64,000 nucleotides of DNA from Flaccisagitta enflata (GCA_965153355.1 OZ231126.1:78926001-78990000), one strand, 5' to 3'; counted from the stretch's first letter, positions 12,800-27,199 are shown. Numbers and translations: made by a program. Notes: a model not told the origin generated them from the sequence alone.

Positions 12800-13932
12800 G
12801 TGAATAGCGCTTGTCCGCGGCTCTAAAGGGCAATAGCTTTGAATGCCGCTTGTTCGCGGCTCTGAATGGCTCTGAATGCCACTTGTCCGCGGCTTAAATA
12901 GTTCTGCATGCCGAATATACGCAGCCTTTAATGTAGGACTCGAAGTAGTTAACTTTAACTAGTTAACTAGTTAAAATTATGAAAAACCCCCTAGTTAACT
13001 AACCAAAATTAACTAGTTAACCAATAGACTAATTTTTGGGTAAAGAGTGACAAAAATCAGCTATTTCTCTTAAGATTTCAGGGATTTTTAGAAAAAATTC
13101 ATGACAATTCGCTAGGGATAGAATTTTTTTTCAATCAAAATAGAGAAACTGACAGAAATTGACTGGGGCAGATTCGCATTTGTAAAATGGGCATGCCAGA
13201 CGTAATGAAAATATTACATTGGATATAACAAAAAAGGCTGAAACTTTTAACTACTTTTAGTAGTTAACTACTGAAAAAAGTAATTAACTATTAACTAGTT
13301 ATTTAAAAAAACCTTATTTACTTCAGGTCCTACTTTAATGGCTCTGAATGCCACTTATGCGCGGCTCTGAACGGCTCTGAATGCCGCTTGTCCGCGGCTC
13401 AATGGCTCTGTATGCCACATGTACGCAGCTCTTAATGGCTCTGAATGCCGATTGTCCACAGCTCTGAATGGCTCTGAATGCCGCTTGTCCACGGCTCTGA
13501 ATGGCTTTGAATGTCGCTTGTCCGCGGCTCTATATGGCTCTGAATGCCCCTTGTCCGCGGCTCAAATGGTTCTATATACCGCATGTAAACAGCTCTTAAT
13601 GGCTCTGGATGCCGCTCATGCACGGCTCTGAATGCAGCTTGTCCGCGGCTTAACTGGTTTTGTATGACGCATGTAAGCAGCTTTAATAGGCTCTGAATGT
13701 CGCTTATGATTGGCTCTGAATGGCTCTGAATGCCGCTTTTTCCAAGGCCCCAAATGGCTCTGAGTGCCGCTTGTCCGCGGCTCTAAATAGCAATGGCTCT
13801 GTATGCCGCATGTACGTAGCTCTAAATGGCTCTGAATGCCGCTTGTCCACGGCTCTGAATGGCTTTGAATGCCGCTTGTCCGTGGCTCTAAATGACTCTG
13901 AATGCCGCTTGTCCATGTCTCAATACCAAGGT
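12800..13932 (+). repeat. 33-bp satellite array, interrupted by a hAT-like element
   Basis: Diverged copies of a unit containing GGCTCTGAATGCCGCTTG and TCCGCGGCTCTGAATG, period about 33 bp. The period is a multiple of three, so long frames open on both strands, but the protein is repetitive and carries stops between copies. The array is split at 12934-13332 by an insertion. Confidence 0.85.
12934..13332 (+). mobile_element. Non-autonomous hAT-like element, 399 bp, with 8-bp target duplication
   Basis: The element starts TAGGACTCGAAGTA and ends with the near inverse TACTTCAGGTCCTA. It is flanked by perfect 8-bp repeats CTTTAATG (12926-12933 and 13333-13340). The interior is rich in TTAACTAGTTAAC palindromes. 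TIR plus 8-bp duplication is the hAT signature. No transposase is encoded. Confidence 0.9.
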
Positions 13933-14179
13933 TTTCCACCGATTTATCAACGCCGCAAAAAAGTGTATATGTTTTGCCCCCCCCTTCTCCCTGCCGCCCT
14001 TTGATGATGTTGTAGATTAACATTGTTTTAAACGACTGACGTTATCACAACATCTACCAGTTGTAAGCATTGATCACTTTTCACCAAACTTTTGTCTTCA
14101 ATCACTGCAATTTTTTATACGTTAGATCAAATCAAGAGCAATTGTATGTATTGATTGCACTGAAAATCAGACAAAAATA
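13933..14179. other. Unique sequence, nothing recognised
   Basis: Short AT-rich spacer between the 33-bp satellite and the 145-bp repeats. Confidence 0.5.
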
Positions 14180-16430
14180 GGACTGAGCCAAATGAGCTAG
14201 ATGACCTAAAATACACAACATCACGCAACCAGACAACCAGCTTTGCTCACTGATATGCTTTCTTTTATTTGCATGCTCAAACCAAAACATTTATTTATTA
14301 ATCCTTTTCAAAATCAGAAAAAAAAGAATAAGCCAAATGAGCTAGATGAACTTAAATACTCAAAATCATTCACACTGATGACCAGCTATGCTCACGGCCA
14401 TGCTTTCTTGTACTTGCATGCTCAGAAAAAAATCAAATCATTTCTTTATTTATCACATTTAAAATAAGAACAAGGCCAACACCTATAAGTCGCGTGCAGG
14501 ACAAAAATAATTGAACTGACCTGACTGTATCTTTTTATCAAAAATCAGACTTAAACGCAACCCAAAACAGACCCAAACCAGACTCAAACCAGACTCAAAC
14601 CAGACTCAAACCAGACTCAAACCAGACTCAAACCAGACTCAAACCAGACTCAAACCAGACTCAAACCAGACTCAAACCAGAATTAAACCAGACCGAAAAC
14701 AGACCTAAATCAGACATAAACCAGACATAAACCAGACATAAACCAGACATAAACCAGATTTAAGCCAGACTCAATCCAGACTCAAACCAGACTCAATCCA
14801 GACTCAAACCAGACTCAAACCAGACTCAAACCAGACTCAAACCAAACTCAAACCAGACTTAAACCAGACTTAAACCAGGCTCAAACCAGGCTCAAACCAG
14901 GCTCAAACCAGGCTCAAACCAGGCTCAAACCAGGCTCAAACCAGGCTCAAACCAGAATCAAACCAGACTCAAAACAGACTCAAATCAGACTCAAACCAGA
15001 CTCAAACCAGACTCAAACCAGAATGAAACCAAACCAAAACCAGACCAAAACCAGACCAAAACCAGACCTAAATCAGACCTAAATCAAACATAAACCAGAC
15101 AAAAACCAGACATACACCAGACCTAAACCAGACCTAACCCAGACCTAAACCAGACATAAATCAGACATGAACCAGTCTTAAACCAGACTTAAACCAGACT
15201 TAACCAGACTTAAACTATGCTTAAACCAGACTTCAACCAGACTTAAACCAGACTTAAACCAGACTTAAACCATACTTATCTTTAATATCATTTTAACCAG
15301 CAGACTTAAACCATTAGACCAGCAGACCTAAACCATTAGATTTAAACCAGCAGACTTAAACCAGCAGACATAAACCAGCAGATTTAAACCAGCAGACTTT
15401 AACCAGCAGACTTAACCCATTAGATTTAAACCAGCAGACTTAAACCAGCAGATTTAAACCAGCAGACTTAAACCATCAGACTTTACCCAGCAGACTTTAA
15501 CCAGCAGACTTTTTGACCAAAGATGACCAAAAATGACCAAAATGACCAAAAACGACCGAAAACGACCAAAAATGACCTAAAATGACCAAAAATGACCAAA
15601 AATGACCAAAAATGACCAAAATGACCAAAATGACCAAAATGACCAAAATGACCAAAATGATCAAAAATAACCAAAATTGACCAAAAATGAACAAAAATGA
15701 TCAAAATGATCAAAATGATCAAAATGACCAAAAATGACCTAAAATGACTAAAAATGACCAAAATGACCAAAAAGGACCAAAAATGACCAAAAATGACCCC
15801 AATGACCTAAAATGACCAAAAATGACCAAAAAATGACCAAAAATGACCAAAATGACCAAAATGACCAAAAATGACCAAGAATGACCAAAAATGACCAAAA
15901 ATGACCAAAAATGACCAAAAATGACCAAAAATGGCCAAAATGACCAAAATGACCAAAATGACCAAAATGACCAAAATGACCAAAAATGACCAAGAATGAC
16001 CAAAAATGACCAAGAATGACCAAAAATGACCAAAAATGACCAAAAATAATAAGAAATAATCAAAAATGACCAAAAATGACCAAAATGACCAAAATGACCA
16101 AAATGACCAAAATGACCAAAACTGACCAAAAATAACCAAAAATGACTAAAAGCAACCAATAATTCCCAAAAGCAACAAAAAAATGACTCAAAATAACTCC
16201 AGATGACCCAAAAAGACGAAAAAAAGCAAAGTGTTACGGACGGACCGACGGACCGACCGACCGACGGACCGACAGAGCGGGTTGTAGAGTCGCGTGCACG
16301 CGACTAAAAAATGAGCTAAATGAGCTACAATACTCAAAAACACCCTCACAGATGAGCAGCTATGCTCATAAACATGTTTTCTTGTATTTGAATGCTCAAA
16401 CAAACATACTTACACTGCTTTATTGATCCT
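14180..16430 (+). repeat. About 145-bp tandem repeat, three copies, the third split off by an INE
   Basis: Copies at about 14180-14325, 14330-14468 and 16312-16430 share AAATGAGCTA, a GCTATGCTCA-like block and TTTGCATGCTCAAA. The family A element at 14469-16307 separates copies two and three, so the insertion postdates the tandem duplication. Confidence 0.7.
14469..16307 (-). mobile_element. Family A INE, type 1, with two large minisatellite cores
   Basis: The ends are AACAAGGCCAACACCTATAA at the left and GTTGTAGAGTCGCGTGCACG with CGACTA at the right. The core has an 11-bp array of AACCAGACTCA variants (about 14530-15290), CAGCAGACTTAAACC variants (to 15510), and a 9-10 bp AAAATGACCA array (15510-16180). 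Then come (GACC/GACGG)n and the palindrome. All three cores are variants of short A-rich units. Confidence 0.87.
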
Positions 16431-17006
16431 ACATAAAATTGAAAAAAATTGAAAAAAAACCAATTTTCACTTAAATATTTAAAAAATCATAACGCGAAAA
16501 ATATTTGTCTTAGAGACCTCTGCTTGGTGCCAAATGAAAGAGAATTTTCAAATTTACCAATCCAATAAATTTCATTGGAGGGCTCATTCAACCGGATAAG
16601 ATTCCCAACTCTCATTTAAGAAAATGAAAACCATGTTTCTCTGGAATATGTCAAAAAGTCGAAGACTGACTTCGACTTTTTTCCCGACTACTAACTGTTT
16701 TTATCCACTGCGTCTTTCTCATAATCAACATTAAAAAAACGAAAAGGAAATTTTCACTCGACCTCTCCCCAACGACCGGAAATTCCCCAGTAAAACAAAG
16801 TTGTTTTTATGGTAAACAAAATGTTTTGAGTTGTCTAAGGAAACGAACAAACGGTTTGTCATCAATTTTGAACGAGCTCAACCTCTGTCCTTGCCAATAT
16901 TGTAGCACTCTGGTTTCTTGGGCTGGGTTTGGGCTGGGTTTGGGCTGGGTTTGGGCTGGGCTGGGTCCTGCGTTGTCATGCTCGTCGCTTTTTCACCTAA
17001 TGGAGT

Positions 17007-17007
<1 letters not shown>
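16431..17007. other. Unique sequence with GGGCTGGGTTT repeats
   Basis: Mostly unassigned AT-rich DNA. 16919-16965 has four GGGCTGGGTTT units. No gene recognised. Confidence 0.5.
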
Positions 17008-17836
<829 letters not shown>

Positions 17837-18059
17837 CTCCTCCTTTATCTCTGCTTGTCTCCTTCTTTTCTTTACTCTTTTTTTCATGTTTCTCTGATTC
17901 TTTTTACTTTGTTTTCCTTATTTTTTTTTGCCTTTGTGTCATTTTTTTTTTCTTCCTCACCGCTCAGTTGATTTCAGTCTAACTTCTCCCCCCTGTACAC
18001 CCCCCCCCCCCCATTTATCCCCCAACTCATATCTCTTTTGTTTACATGAATTTCCCGTT

Positions 18060-18374
18060 TTAGTATCCGGTGAAAGTGAAACATTTGTTTGGATACGAAT
18101 TGATGACATATTACACGTGATTCCTCCTCCCATCTATGTCTGTCTCTTGCCTGTCTCCGTCTGTCTGTATGAAACATTTGTTTGGATACAAAAAGAGATA
18201 TTAAACGTGATTCCTCCTCCCATCTCTGTCTGTCTGTTGTCTTTCTCTGTCTGTCTGTTGTCTATCTCTGTCTGTCTGTCCGTTTGTCTCTTTGTTTGTC
18301 TGTGAAAGTGAAACATTTGTTTGGATGAATTAATGAGATATTACTCGTGATTCCTCCTTCCATGTCTATTGTCT

Positions 18375-18432
<58 letters not shown>
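18060..18432 (+). repeat. Three-copy repeat followed by (CT)n
   Basis: GTGAAACATTTGTTTGGAT with a following ATTCCTCC block and CTGTCTGT-rich tail recurs at about 18075, 18168 and 18310. It ends in a (CT)n tract at 18376-18432. Confidence 0.75.
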
Positions 18433-18436
<4 letters not shown>

Positions 18437-18839
18437 GCCCAGAATAAAAGACTGCTCACACCTTTATAGACGGCTGAATGCTTGACTAAAGCCACATCAC
18501 CGAAAACCACGATTAATTAAGGCATCCTTTTCCCTATTTTAGATTAAGATCCCCATAAAACTGTAGACTGTCGTGGCGGTGCAATCATTCTTGATCCCCA
18601 AATTTATGATCGATATAAATTGTTCGCCCACGAGCCAATTTTGGAACCCTAACGCTTTCCAATTTATTAAGAAATACGATGTTACAACGGAAGTCGTTGT
18701 TATGAAACAGCATTAATGGGAGCCCCCCCCCCTCAACTATTACGCTATTACGAATCCAAGAAAAACAGAAATCTATCTGTAACAAAAAAATGATCTTGGT
18801 CACTACAAGTTATTTCTTTTTTATTTTATATGTTGGTAA

Positions 18840-18909
18840 TAGGGAAAATCCACCCGCAAAAGATTGAATTTGTTGGTCTCTTGACATCCGTTATCGCGGG
18901 GTTCAACTG
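18840..18909 (-). mobile_element. Pogo/Tigger-like terminal inverted repeat remnant
   Basis: On the minus strand 18909 downward reads CAGTTGAACCCCGCGATAAC and continues with GATGTCAAGAGACC. It is preceded by TA. The CAGTTGAACC..CGC start after TA resembles the ends of pogo/Tigger elements. The opposite end was not found with confidence. Confidence 0.45.
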
Positions 18910-19886
18910 TATATACATCCCTGGAAAGATCATAAGTGTATAAAAGGTGGTATCACACAAGCTGTCGTTTACTGCAGAGGTCGTTTAGGAGATTTCACCC
19001 TCGGTGGTTTGAGGTGGTTGCTGGGTAGTTAGACGCTGAGTATGGGAACTTTTTTTGGCTCAGCCAATCTGGCTCTTAGTGCCCTAGTCGTGGGTGTAGT
19101 GGTCGCCATTTTGAGATATTGTCTATGCAATTTGCATTCACTTTGTCAAAAACATGAAACATAAAACGCTCTTGATATTCATGGTCATGAATATGCGAGC
19201 GATATTAAGAATCTCGGGCCGACCCTCGCATCTTCTTTCCAATGCCGCCACTCCCCCCCCCTCCTCCTCCCATATTTTTCACTATTTTCTTAGTCCAGCA
19301 GTGGACAAGACAGAATGAATGAATAAGAAGAAGAAGAAAAACTCGCCAAGAGAGTGAGGAAGGTTGTTACCAAGAATTCCATGAATAAAAAATGAAAACG
19401 CTTTTGAAATTGCGATGGTTCTCTAAGCCAAAGCCTCCGCCCTCGCTGGTCGTTGCCCTGCTGCCCTTCTTCCCTTCATGCTTCACTCTCCTCTCTTCTT
19501 TCGTTGCTTAAGACTCTCCCGTTTAGAACACATTTGATGGTATTCATAGTCCGCTTGTATCTAAGACCATGAATGAGCTGAGTTTGCCATTTGGGAATTT
19601 GCAAGGTTCGATCTCAAATGTGGCGTCTGAATGTTCTAAATTGTCCGTTATATCAATCCACATGATAAAACATCATAATGAAATCATATCATTTCATATC
19701 ATAACATATCTTATCATAACAAAACAGATCAAATCATATCATATCGTATCATATCATATCATATCAAATTTCTTTATAACGAGTAGTAACCAATTGACAA
19801 TTGCATAATAGGGCAAGACAAAGATAAAAGGGTTGTTTGGTGGTAGGGTTCCTGTTTGTCTGTCTCTGTCTGACTATCTCTTTGTC

Positions 19887-19938
<52 letters not shown>

Positions 19939-20942
19939 TTCTTTTTTCCTTTTATCTCTCGCGTATACGAAATGAGATCCCCTCAATCAGTAATTCTCAT
20001 GCTTTAAACTAAATTAAATCGTTTTTTTTCTTTCTCTTTTCAATTTACGCTAAATTTCCTCGCCCAGCCGAATTTTCTTGCTTACCCTCAGACATTTGCA
20101 TCTGTATAGATGGATCTGTATAGATGGAGATGGGGATAAACAGAGGAGAGACAGCTGAACGCATATGATGAGAACATTAAGAAGAATGAAGATGGTGGAG
20201 AATGAACAGTTAAAATAGATCTTAAGGCAAGAATGGTTAGATGCCATGCTATGACAAACAGAAATAGATAGTTGCATGGAAGGCTTAAGTCGATGCAAAT
20301 TAGTTTTCTATCTTTAATGTTTGTATGCCTTCTTATAGATTTTAGAATTAAATTATTCCCTCTTTGCATGTTAAAAAAAACTTTGGGCAGGAGCAGTTAC
20401 GTGAAAATTGTTGTCACCGACAGATTATATAAAAAAAAAGCATCTGATTAAGACATGACATTTTATACTCTTTTCTACACAGCAAGCAAAAAGTCTTTCT
20501 TTAAAAAAAGATTCGCTATGAGATGGCCAATGAAAAAAAAGTGGGAAAATGAAAAAGAAAATCGCAAGAGCTGTGATTCAACAAAAGCGATAAAATCTTT
20601 TATACGATTTTGTGTTTACAGCAGGGGCAGTTATAACCACCTGATGCTGTCTCTAGTTCTCCATTTCCCAGGCTATCTTTACTGGCACCTGATGACAGTC
20701 ATTCAGTGATGAACAACGTTTATGGTTTGACGTGGAATAGTGTGATAAATTGTGGTGGTTGTGGACGTATAGCTCGACAGAAAGCTGGAAAGCATGGTTT
20801 TAGGATGATACAAAGGATGAGGATAGAGTAAGTGGTGTGACAGTGAGTGCTGCCTTGTGGTGTGACTTGGTTAGATTATGTTGTTGAATATGCTCTCTCA
20901 TTGCCTCCTTCTCCCCCTTTCTGGAAAGATGATAAAAGGAAT
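18910..20942. other. Gene-free interval with simple repeats
   Basis: Holds (ATCAT)n at 19675-19770 and (CT)n at 19891-19936, otherwise unassigned. Short frames on both strands have no recognisable domain. Confidence 0.55.
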
Positions 20943-22973
20943 AACAAGGCCAACACCTATAAGTCGCGTGCAAGACATGAATAACCAAATTGACCTGACT
21001 TAAACCAGACTTAAACCAGAGTTAAACCAGACTTAAAAAAGACTTAAACCCGACTCAAACCCGACATGGACCAAACTTAAACCAGAAGAAAACCAGTATT
21101 AAACCAGTATTTCACCAGTATCAAACCCATATCAAACCAGACTTAAAAGTTAAAACAGACTTAAACCAGACTTTAACCAGACGTAAACCAGACTTTAACC
21201 AGACGTAAACTAGACTTAAACCAGACTTAAACCAGACTTTAACCAGACGTAAACCAGACTTAAACCAGGCTTAAACAAGACTTCAACCAGACTTAAACCA
21301 GACTTAAACCAGACTTTAACCAGACGTAAACCAGACTTAAATCAGACTTAAACCAGACTTAAACCAGATGTAAACCAACCTTAAACCAGACTTAAACCAG
21401 ACTTAAACCAGACTTAAACCAGACTTATTCCAGACTTAAACCAGACTTAAACCAGACTTAAACCAGACTTAAACCAGACTTTAACCAGACTTTAACCAGA
21501 CTTAAATCAGACTTAAACCAGACTTAAACCAGACCTCAACCAGACTTTAACCAGACTTAAACCAGACTTAAACCAGACATGAACCAGACTTGCACCAGAC
21601 CTTAAGCAAACTTTAAGCAGACCTAAAGCAGACCTAAAGCAGCCTTAAAGCAAAGCAGACTTAAAGAAAAGCAGACTTAAAGCAAAGCAGACTTAAAGCA
21701 AAGCAGACTTAAAGCAGACTTAAAGAAGGCGTAAACCAGACCTAAACCAGACATAAACCAGACATAAACCAGACATAAACCAGACTTAAACCAGGCTTAA
21801 ACAAGACTTCAACCAGACTTAAACCAGACTTAAACCAGACTTTAACCAGACGTAAACCAGACTTAAATCAGACTTAAACCAGACTTAAACCAGATGTAAA
21901 CCAACCTTAAACCAGACTTAAACCAGACTTAAACCAGACTTAAACCAGACTTATTCCAGACTTAAACCAGACTTAAACCAGACTTAAACCAGACTTAAAC
22001 CAGACTTAAACCAGACTTTAACCAGACTTTAACCAGACTTAAATCAGACTTAAACCAGACTTAAACCAGACCTCAACCAGACTTTAACCAGACTTAAACC
22101 AGACTTAAACCAGACATGAACCAGACTTGCACCAGACCTTAAGCAAACTTTAAGCAGACCTAAAGCAGACCTAAAGCAGACCTAAAGCAGCCTTAAAGCA
22201 AAGCAGACTTAAAGAAAAGCAGACTTAAAGCAAAGCAGACTTAAAGCAAAGCAGACTTAAAGCAGACTTAAAGAAGGCGTAAACCAGACCTAAACCAGAC
22301 ATAAACCAGACATAAACCAGACATAAACCAGACATAAACCAGACATAAACCAGAATTAAACCAGGCTTAAACCATAATTGAACCAGTACTAAACCAGACT
22401 CAAACCAGACTTCAACCAGACCTTAACCAAACATAAACCAAACTAACACCAGACTTACACCAGACTAAAATTAGTCTAAAACCAGATATCAACCAAACAT
22501 AAACCAGAAATAAATCAGACATAAACCAGATATGTACCAGACATGAACCAGACAGAAACCAGACAGAAACTAGACCAGAATCAGACATAAACCAGACTTA
22601 AACCAGACTTAAAGCAGATTTAAACCAGACTTAAACCAGACTTAAACCAGAATTAAACCAGATTTAAACCAGACTTAAACCAGACCTTGCAGAAAAAAGC
22701 GACTTAAAGTGACTTAGAATTACTAAGAATGACTTGAAATGAATTGAGATGACCTAAAATAACTTAAAATGGTGTAAAATGACAGAAACTTCCAAAGTAA
22801 AAAAATGACTTAGATTGACTTATAATGACTTAAAATAACATAGAATGACCTAAAATAACCTAAAATAACTAAAAATGACAATGAAAAGCAAAGTGTTATG
22901 GACCGATTAACGGACAGACCCATGGACAGACCGACCAATGGAGCGGGTCAAAGAGTCGCGTTCACGCGACTGA
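20943..22973 (-). mobile_element. Family A INE, type 1, 2.0 kb, core of 11-bp AACCAGACTTA repeats
   Basis: Left end AACAAGGCCAACACCTATAA with GTCGCGTGC; right end GAGTCGCGTTCACGCGACTG. The core is a long run of 11-bp AACCAGACTTA variants with an AAAGCAGACTT subregion. About 540 bp is duplicated inside the core (near 21262-21730 and 21787-22275). Ends in AATGACTTA units and a (GGAC)-like zone. Confidence 0.87.
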
Positions 22974-23574
22974 AAAAACCTATTTTCTCATGTATAGTCG
23001 ATGATCTTCAATGACTTTGATACGTGAATCTCTTTCAAGTTGATGGAAATTCTGTCTTTGGAGCCAAAATGACGTCAACCAGTCTCGTCCTTTTTTTCAT
23101 TTTCTCTTCTTTTTCTCTTTTTTTTTCGTCTTTTCTCTTCTTTCCTATCCATTTCTTATTTCATCGTCTCCATGACAAAGTATCAACTGAATCATCTTTT
23201 AAGGAAACGCCTGTGGGCGTGCCAATGACGAGAAAGTGGAGAAAAAAGATGACAATTAGAAAGAAAATTATCCATTATCCAGGATGTTACTCTGTATCGC
23301 GTGGACCAATGTGTGTTGATCAACAACGTGATGATGACACTGACAGGGCCGCTGCTCTAAAAAAGGAAAGCAAAAAAGTAGGAGCATCTAGAAGGACCAC
23401 AAAAAAGGAAGCTAAGACAGAAGGAGAGACAGAACAAAAGTCAGTTAGTCATTTTCTGTTAGAAGTCTTGGGTTTCAGCCTTTGAATTCGGTTCTTTTGT
23501 TTGAGCCATGAGAACCAAAAAAGGCAAATATCGAAAACCTATTTGGATCATCAAAACCAATTGTAGAAAGGAAA
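22974..23574. other. Unassigned interval
   Basis: A 153-codon frame (23024-23485) opens here. It is Phe/Ser- and Lys-rich, with no domain and no conserved context, so I do not call it a gene. Confidence 0.5.
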
Positions 23575-23812
23575 AACAAGGCTGGATACACGGCTACCCC
23601 AGTCGCGTGCGGGTGGGCAGGGGCCATAATTGAGGTCAGTGGAGCATTTGGGCAGAAGCAGTAAGGCTAAAAACCCCATTTACGCCGAAAAAGTTAAGTG
23701 TGACGGACGGACGGACGGACCGACGGACCGACGGACCGACGGACGGACGGACCGACGGACCGACGGACGGACCGACGAAGCGGGGTGTAGAGTCGCGTAG
23801 CACGCGACTAAC
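23575..23812 (-). mobile_element. Family A INE, type 2
   Basis: AACAAGGCTGGATACACGG, CCCCAGTCGCGTGCGGGTGG, then GCATTTGGGCAGAAGCAG, a (GGAC/CGGAC)n block of 75 bp and a GAAGCGGGGTGTAG end. The palindrome carries an extra base in its centre (CGCGTAGCACGCG). Confidence 0.87.
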
Positions 23813-23984
23813 AACTGCAACTAACGACTAACAACTGCGACCACACCACAGGCAAGACAAAAAGCGTGAAGAAAAAAGAAAAAAGAAAGAAAGCAAAACT
23901 CATCAAGTGGATAAGCCAAAATTGGTCAATCCGTGACGGCATAAAAATGAGGCTGTGGGGTTGCACTCTCTAACACACACACAA

Positions 23985-24945
<961 letters not shown>

Positions 24946-25281
24946 GAACAAGGCCGGATACACGGCTACCCCAGTCGCGTGCGGTTGGTTAGGTGGTCGG
25001 TCGGTCCCCTTTTTACTTTTTCGGCGTTTTTAAGCTTTTTGGGCTCAGAGCTCCTTCTCAAATGCCCTTATAAGTCATTCTAAGTCATTTTAAGTCATTT
25101 TAAGTCATTTTAAGTCATATTAAGTTATATTAAGTCACCAAAGTCAATAAGGTCAATATGGTCATAAAAGTCCTTTTAAGTCATTTTAAGTCATTTCAGG
25201 TCATCTTGAGTTATTTAAACTCAATTTAAGTCCTCTTAAGCTATTTATGTCCTGCACGCGACTTACAAGTGTTGGCCTTGT
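24946..25281. mobile_element. Chimeric family A element with two tails and no palindrome
   Basis: The left end is a type 2 tail in inverted orientation (AACAAGGCCGGATACACGG to AGTCGCGTGC). The right end is a type 1 tail in direct orientation (CACGCGACTTACAAGTG to GGCCTTGTT). Between them are TGGTCGGTCGGTC, a type 2-like T-rich interior and a TTTTAAGTCA decamer core. The junction falls on AGTCGCGTGC, shared by the tail and the palindrome. Confidence 0.8.
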
Positions 25282-25838
25282 TCAAATTCGACGTGGAATA
25301 GAGCCGAATAAGCGGTCGCTTTTGGGTAGGCAGAGCTCGCCATTTTGGCCAATTTCGCGTTACCAAAAAAAAAAAACATATCCTGCCAACGGACCTACGT
25401 GCCTATTTACCGATGAATCTACCAAACGACGGGCCTATTTCGAAATCTGATGGCAACGCTCAGCAAGTGGTTGCAAAGGGAATGGTACGCCCCGGGACAC
25501 GAGAGGGAGTTTTGGTAAATTAAAAGAACTATTGTGATCAGAGCCAGCCAGAGAAATGGCGAGCCCCCCACCGGCCTCGATGGCCGGGCCCCCTCCTCTT
25601 CCTGACACCTTCCTTTCCATATTTTCAGTTTTGTATAATCAATTTACTGCCTGAAAGTTGCAACAGTGCTCTATTTTCAGCCCCTTTCCATCTTTCTCCC
25701 TTTCTATTTCTCCTTTATTTTTTTTTTTAATTTTGACTTCTTCAATTCATTTCTCAAATCCTCCTATATGAGATGGGCGTGACCCCCCATGCCCCTCTAG
25801 GCGGCTCTGATTGTGATCATCCAACTTGTGAGAGACTA
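25282..25838. other. Unassigned interval
   Basis: Moderately GC-rich sequence without a recognised repeat or gene. No splice-bounded coding segment stood out. Confidence 0.45.
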
Positions 25839-26756
25839 CAGGGTCTTCAAGTGCAACTGACTTATTCTAAATTGATGGTGTGCCTCTCCTAGTCAATATT
25901 ATGATTTCTTCTTTTCTTCCTCTTTTAGCATATTGTTTGACGTTTTTTGTATCAAAATTTCAAGGGTTTTTATCAAATATTTTTTCTGTTATTAAAATTC
26001 TAAGTAGATCAGGTACCCATGGTTGTGACTTGAAAAAATCGGGTTTTTTTTACAGTTTTTTTTAAATTGCTCTCATTTTGATTAACTAGAGCAAGAGATG
26101 ATACATTGGTCTCAAATCAAACATAATTTAATCTACTTTTTTAAGAGGTAAAAAAATCAAATATAGATTGCTAAAATTATTATATACAAACTATAGAGAA
26201 AATTGATGGTTTGGAAAACATTTTGTCAGAAACTGATTTCAAGGTCATCACGTGGACTCAAGATATCAACACATTGTTCTATCTCAAGTAGTTTGAACAA
26301 GGCAAAGACACATCATCCCCAGACTCATTCCCAGTCTCATATGAGTGCAAGAGAGCAGGAGCAGTGGCAGAAGGGGTTTATCACTCATTGGGGCAGCAAT
26401 GTCTTGCAGTGCCAAAAGAGTTCATGGAATGGCTGGATAAGCAGTGGTCAGATGACCCTACAAAAGGACATGTCGATGGTCTTACCAAGTCACTGACAGG
26501 CTGACATGTCACCAATAACATCATGATTTTTTTTCATTTTGACCTAATTGAACTTCTGCTGCTCAGACCATTTAAAAATGAAGGCTGTTAGAAATTTTTG
26601 TTACAGGCAAATGGTTCGACAAAAACCCTTGAAAATTTTATACAAAAAACGTCAGACAATAAACAATAAGAAGAAAAAAAAAGAAAAAAATCATAATGTT
26701 GACTATGATAGGCACACCATCAATTTAGAATAAGTCAGTCGCAATTGAAGACTCTG
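25839..26756. mobile_element. TA-flanked foldback element, 918 bp, carrying a coding fragment
   Basis: Starts CAGGGTCTTCAAGTGC and ends with the inverse of CAGAGTCTTCAATTGC. TA lies on each side (25837-25838 and 26757-26758). The inverted arms stay similar for about 150 bp, including ATTGATGGTGTGCCT. A TA duplication with CAG ends fits the Tc1/mariner/pogo superfamily. The middle holds a broken protein-coding segment. Confidence 0.8.
26199..26504 (+). pseudogene. Unrecognised coding fragment inside the foldback element
   Basis: About 100 codons are open except for one internal TAG at 26289-26291. They end at a TGA (26502-26504). The downstream half reads as ordinary globular protein (for example VPKEFMEWLDKQW and KGHVDGLTKSL). 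It could be the end of the element's own transposase or a captured host exon. No family was recognised. Confidence 0.55.
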
Positions 26757-27161
26757 TATGTGAGAAACCCGGACGAGAAATATTGCTGAGAGAATGAAAT
26801 ATGAGAGGAGGAGGAAGGAATTTTACTGCGATAGAGGGGACAGATTGGGCAGAACAGACAGAACGGACACAATGTTGTAAGTAAAAGGGAGCTAGACAAC
26901 TGCATTGACACGCGAGACTCGAACAGCGATCGCAATTCAATTTGTAGTTTCATTTTTATTTGGGACGCCCGTCGGTCCGTCCGTCCGTCGCGTTGGTTTG
27001 TTGGTCCCTTGACCTCCATTATTGCGAGGATTAACGGTGTATTTCATCTTCTCAGTGGAATTTCAATCACGGCTTTCACTTTGAATATGAATAATTTTCC
27101 ATTCGCCATCCCTGCCCACTAAAGCCGTCATGTATCATGTCAGAGCCCTACTGCCACTCAT

Positions 27162-27199
<38 letters not shown>

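Noticed and set aside
23024-23485. 153-codon plus-strand frame
   Set aside because: Starts with translated T-rich low complexity, has no domain or splice context and lies between two INEs.
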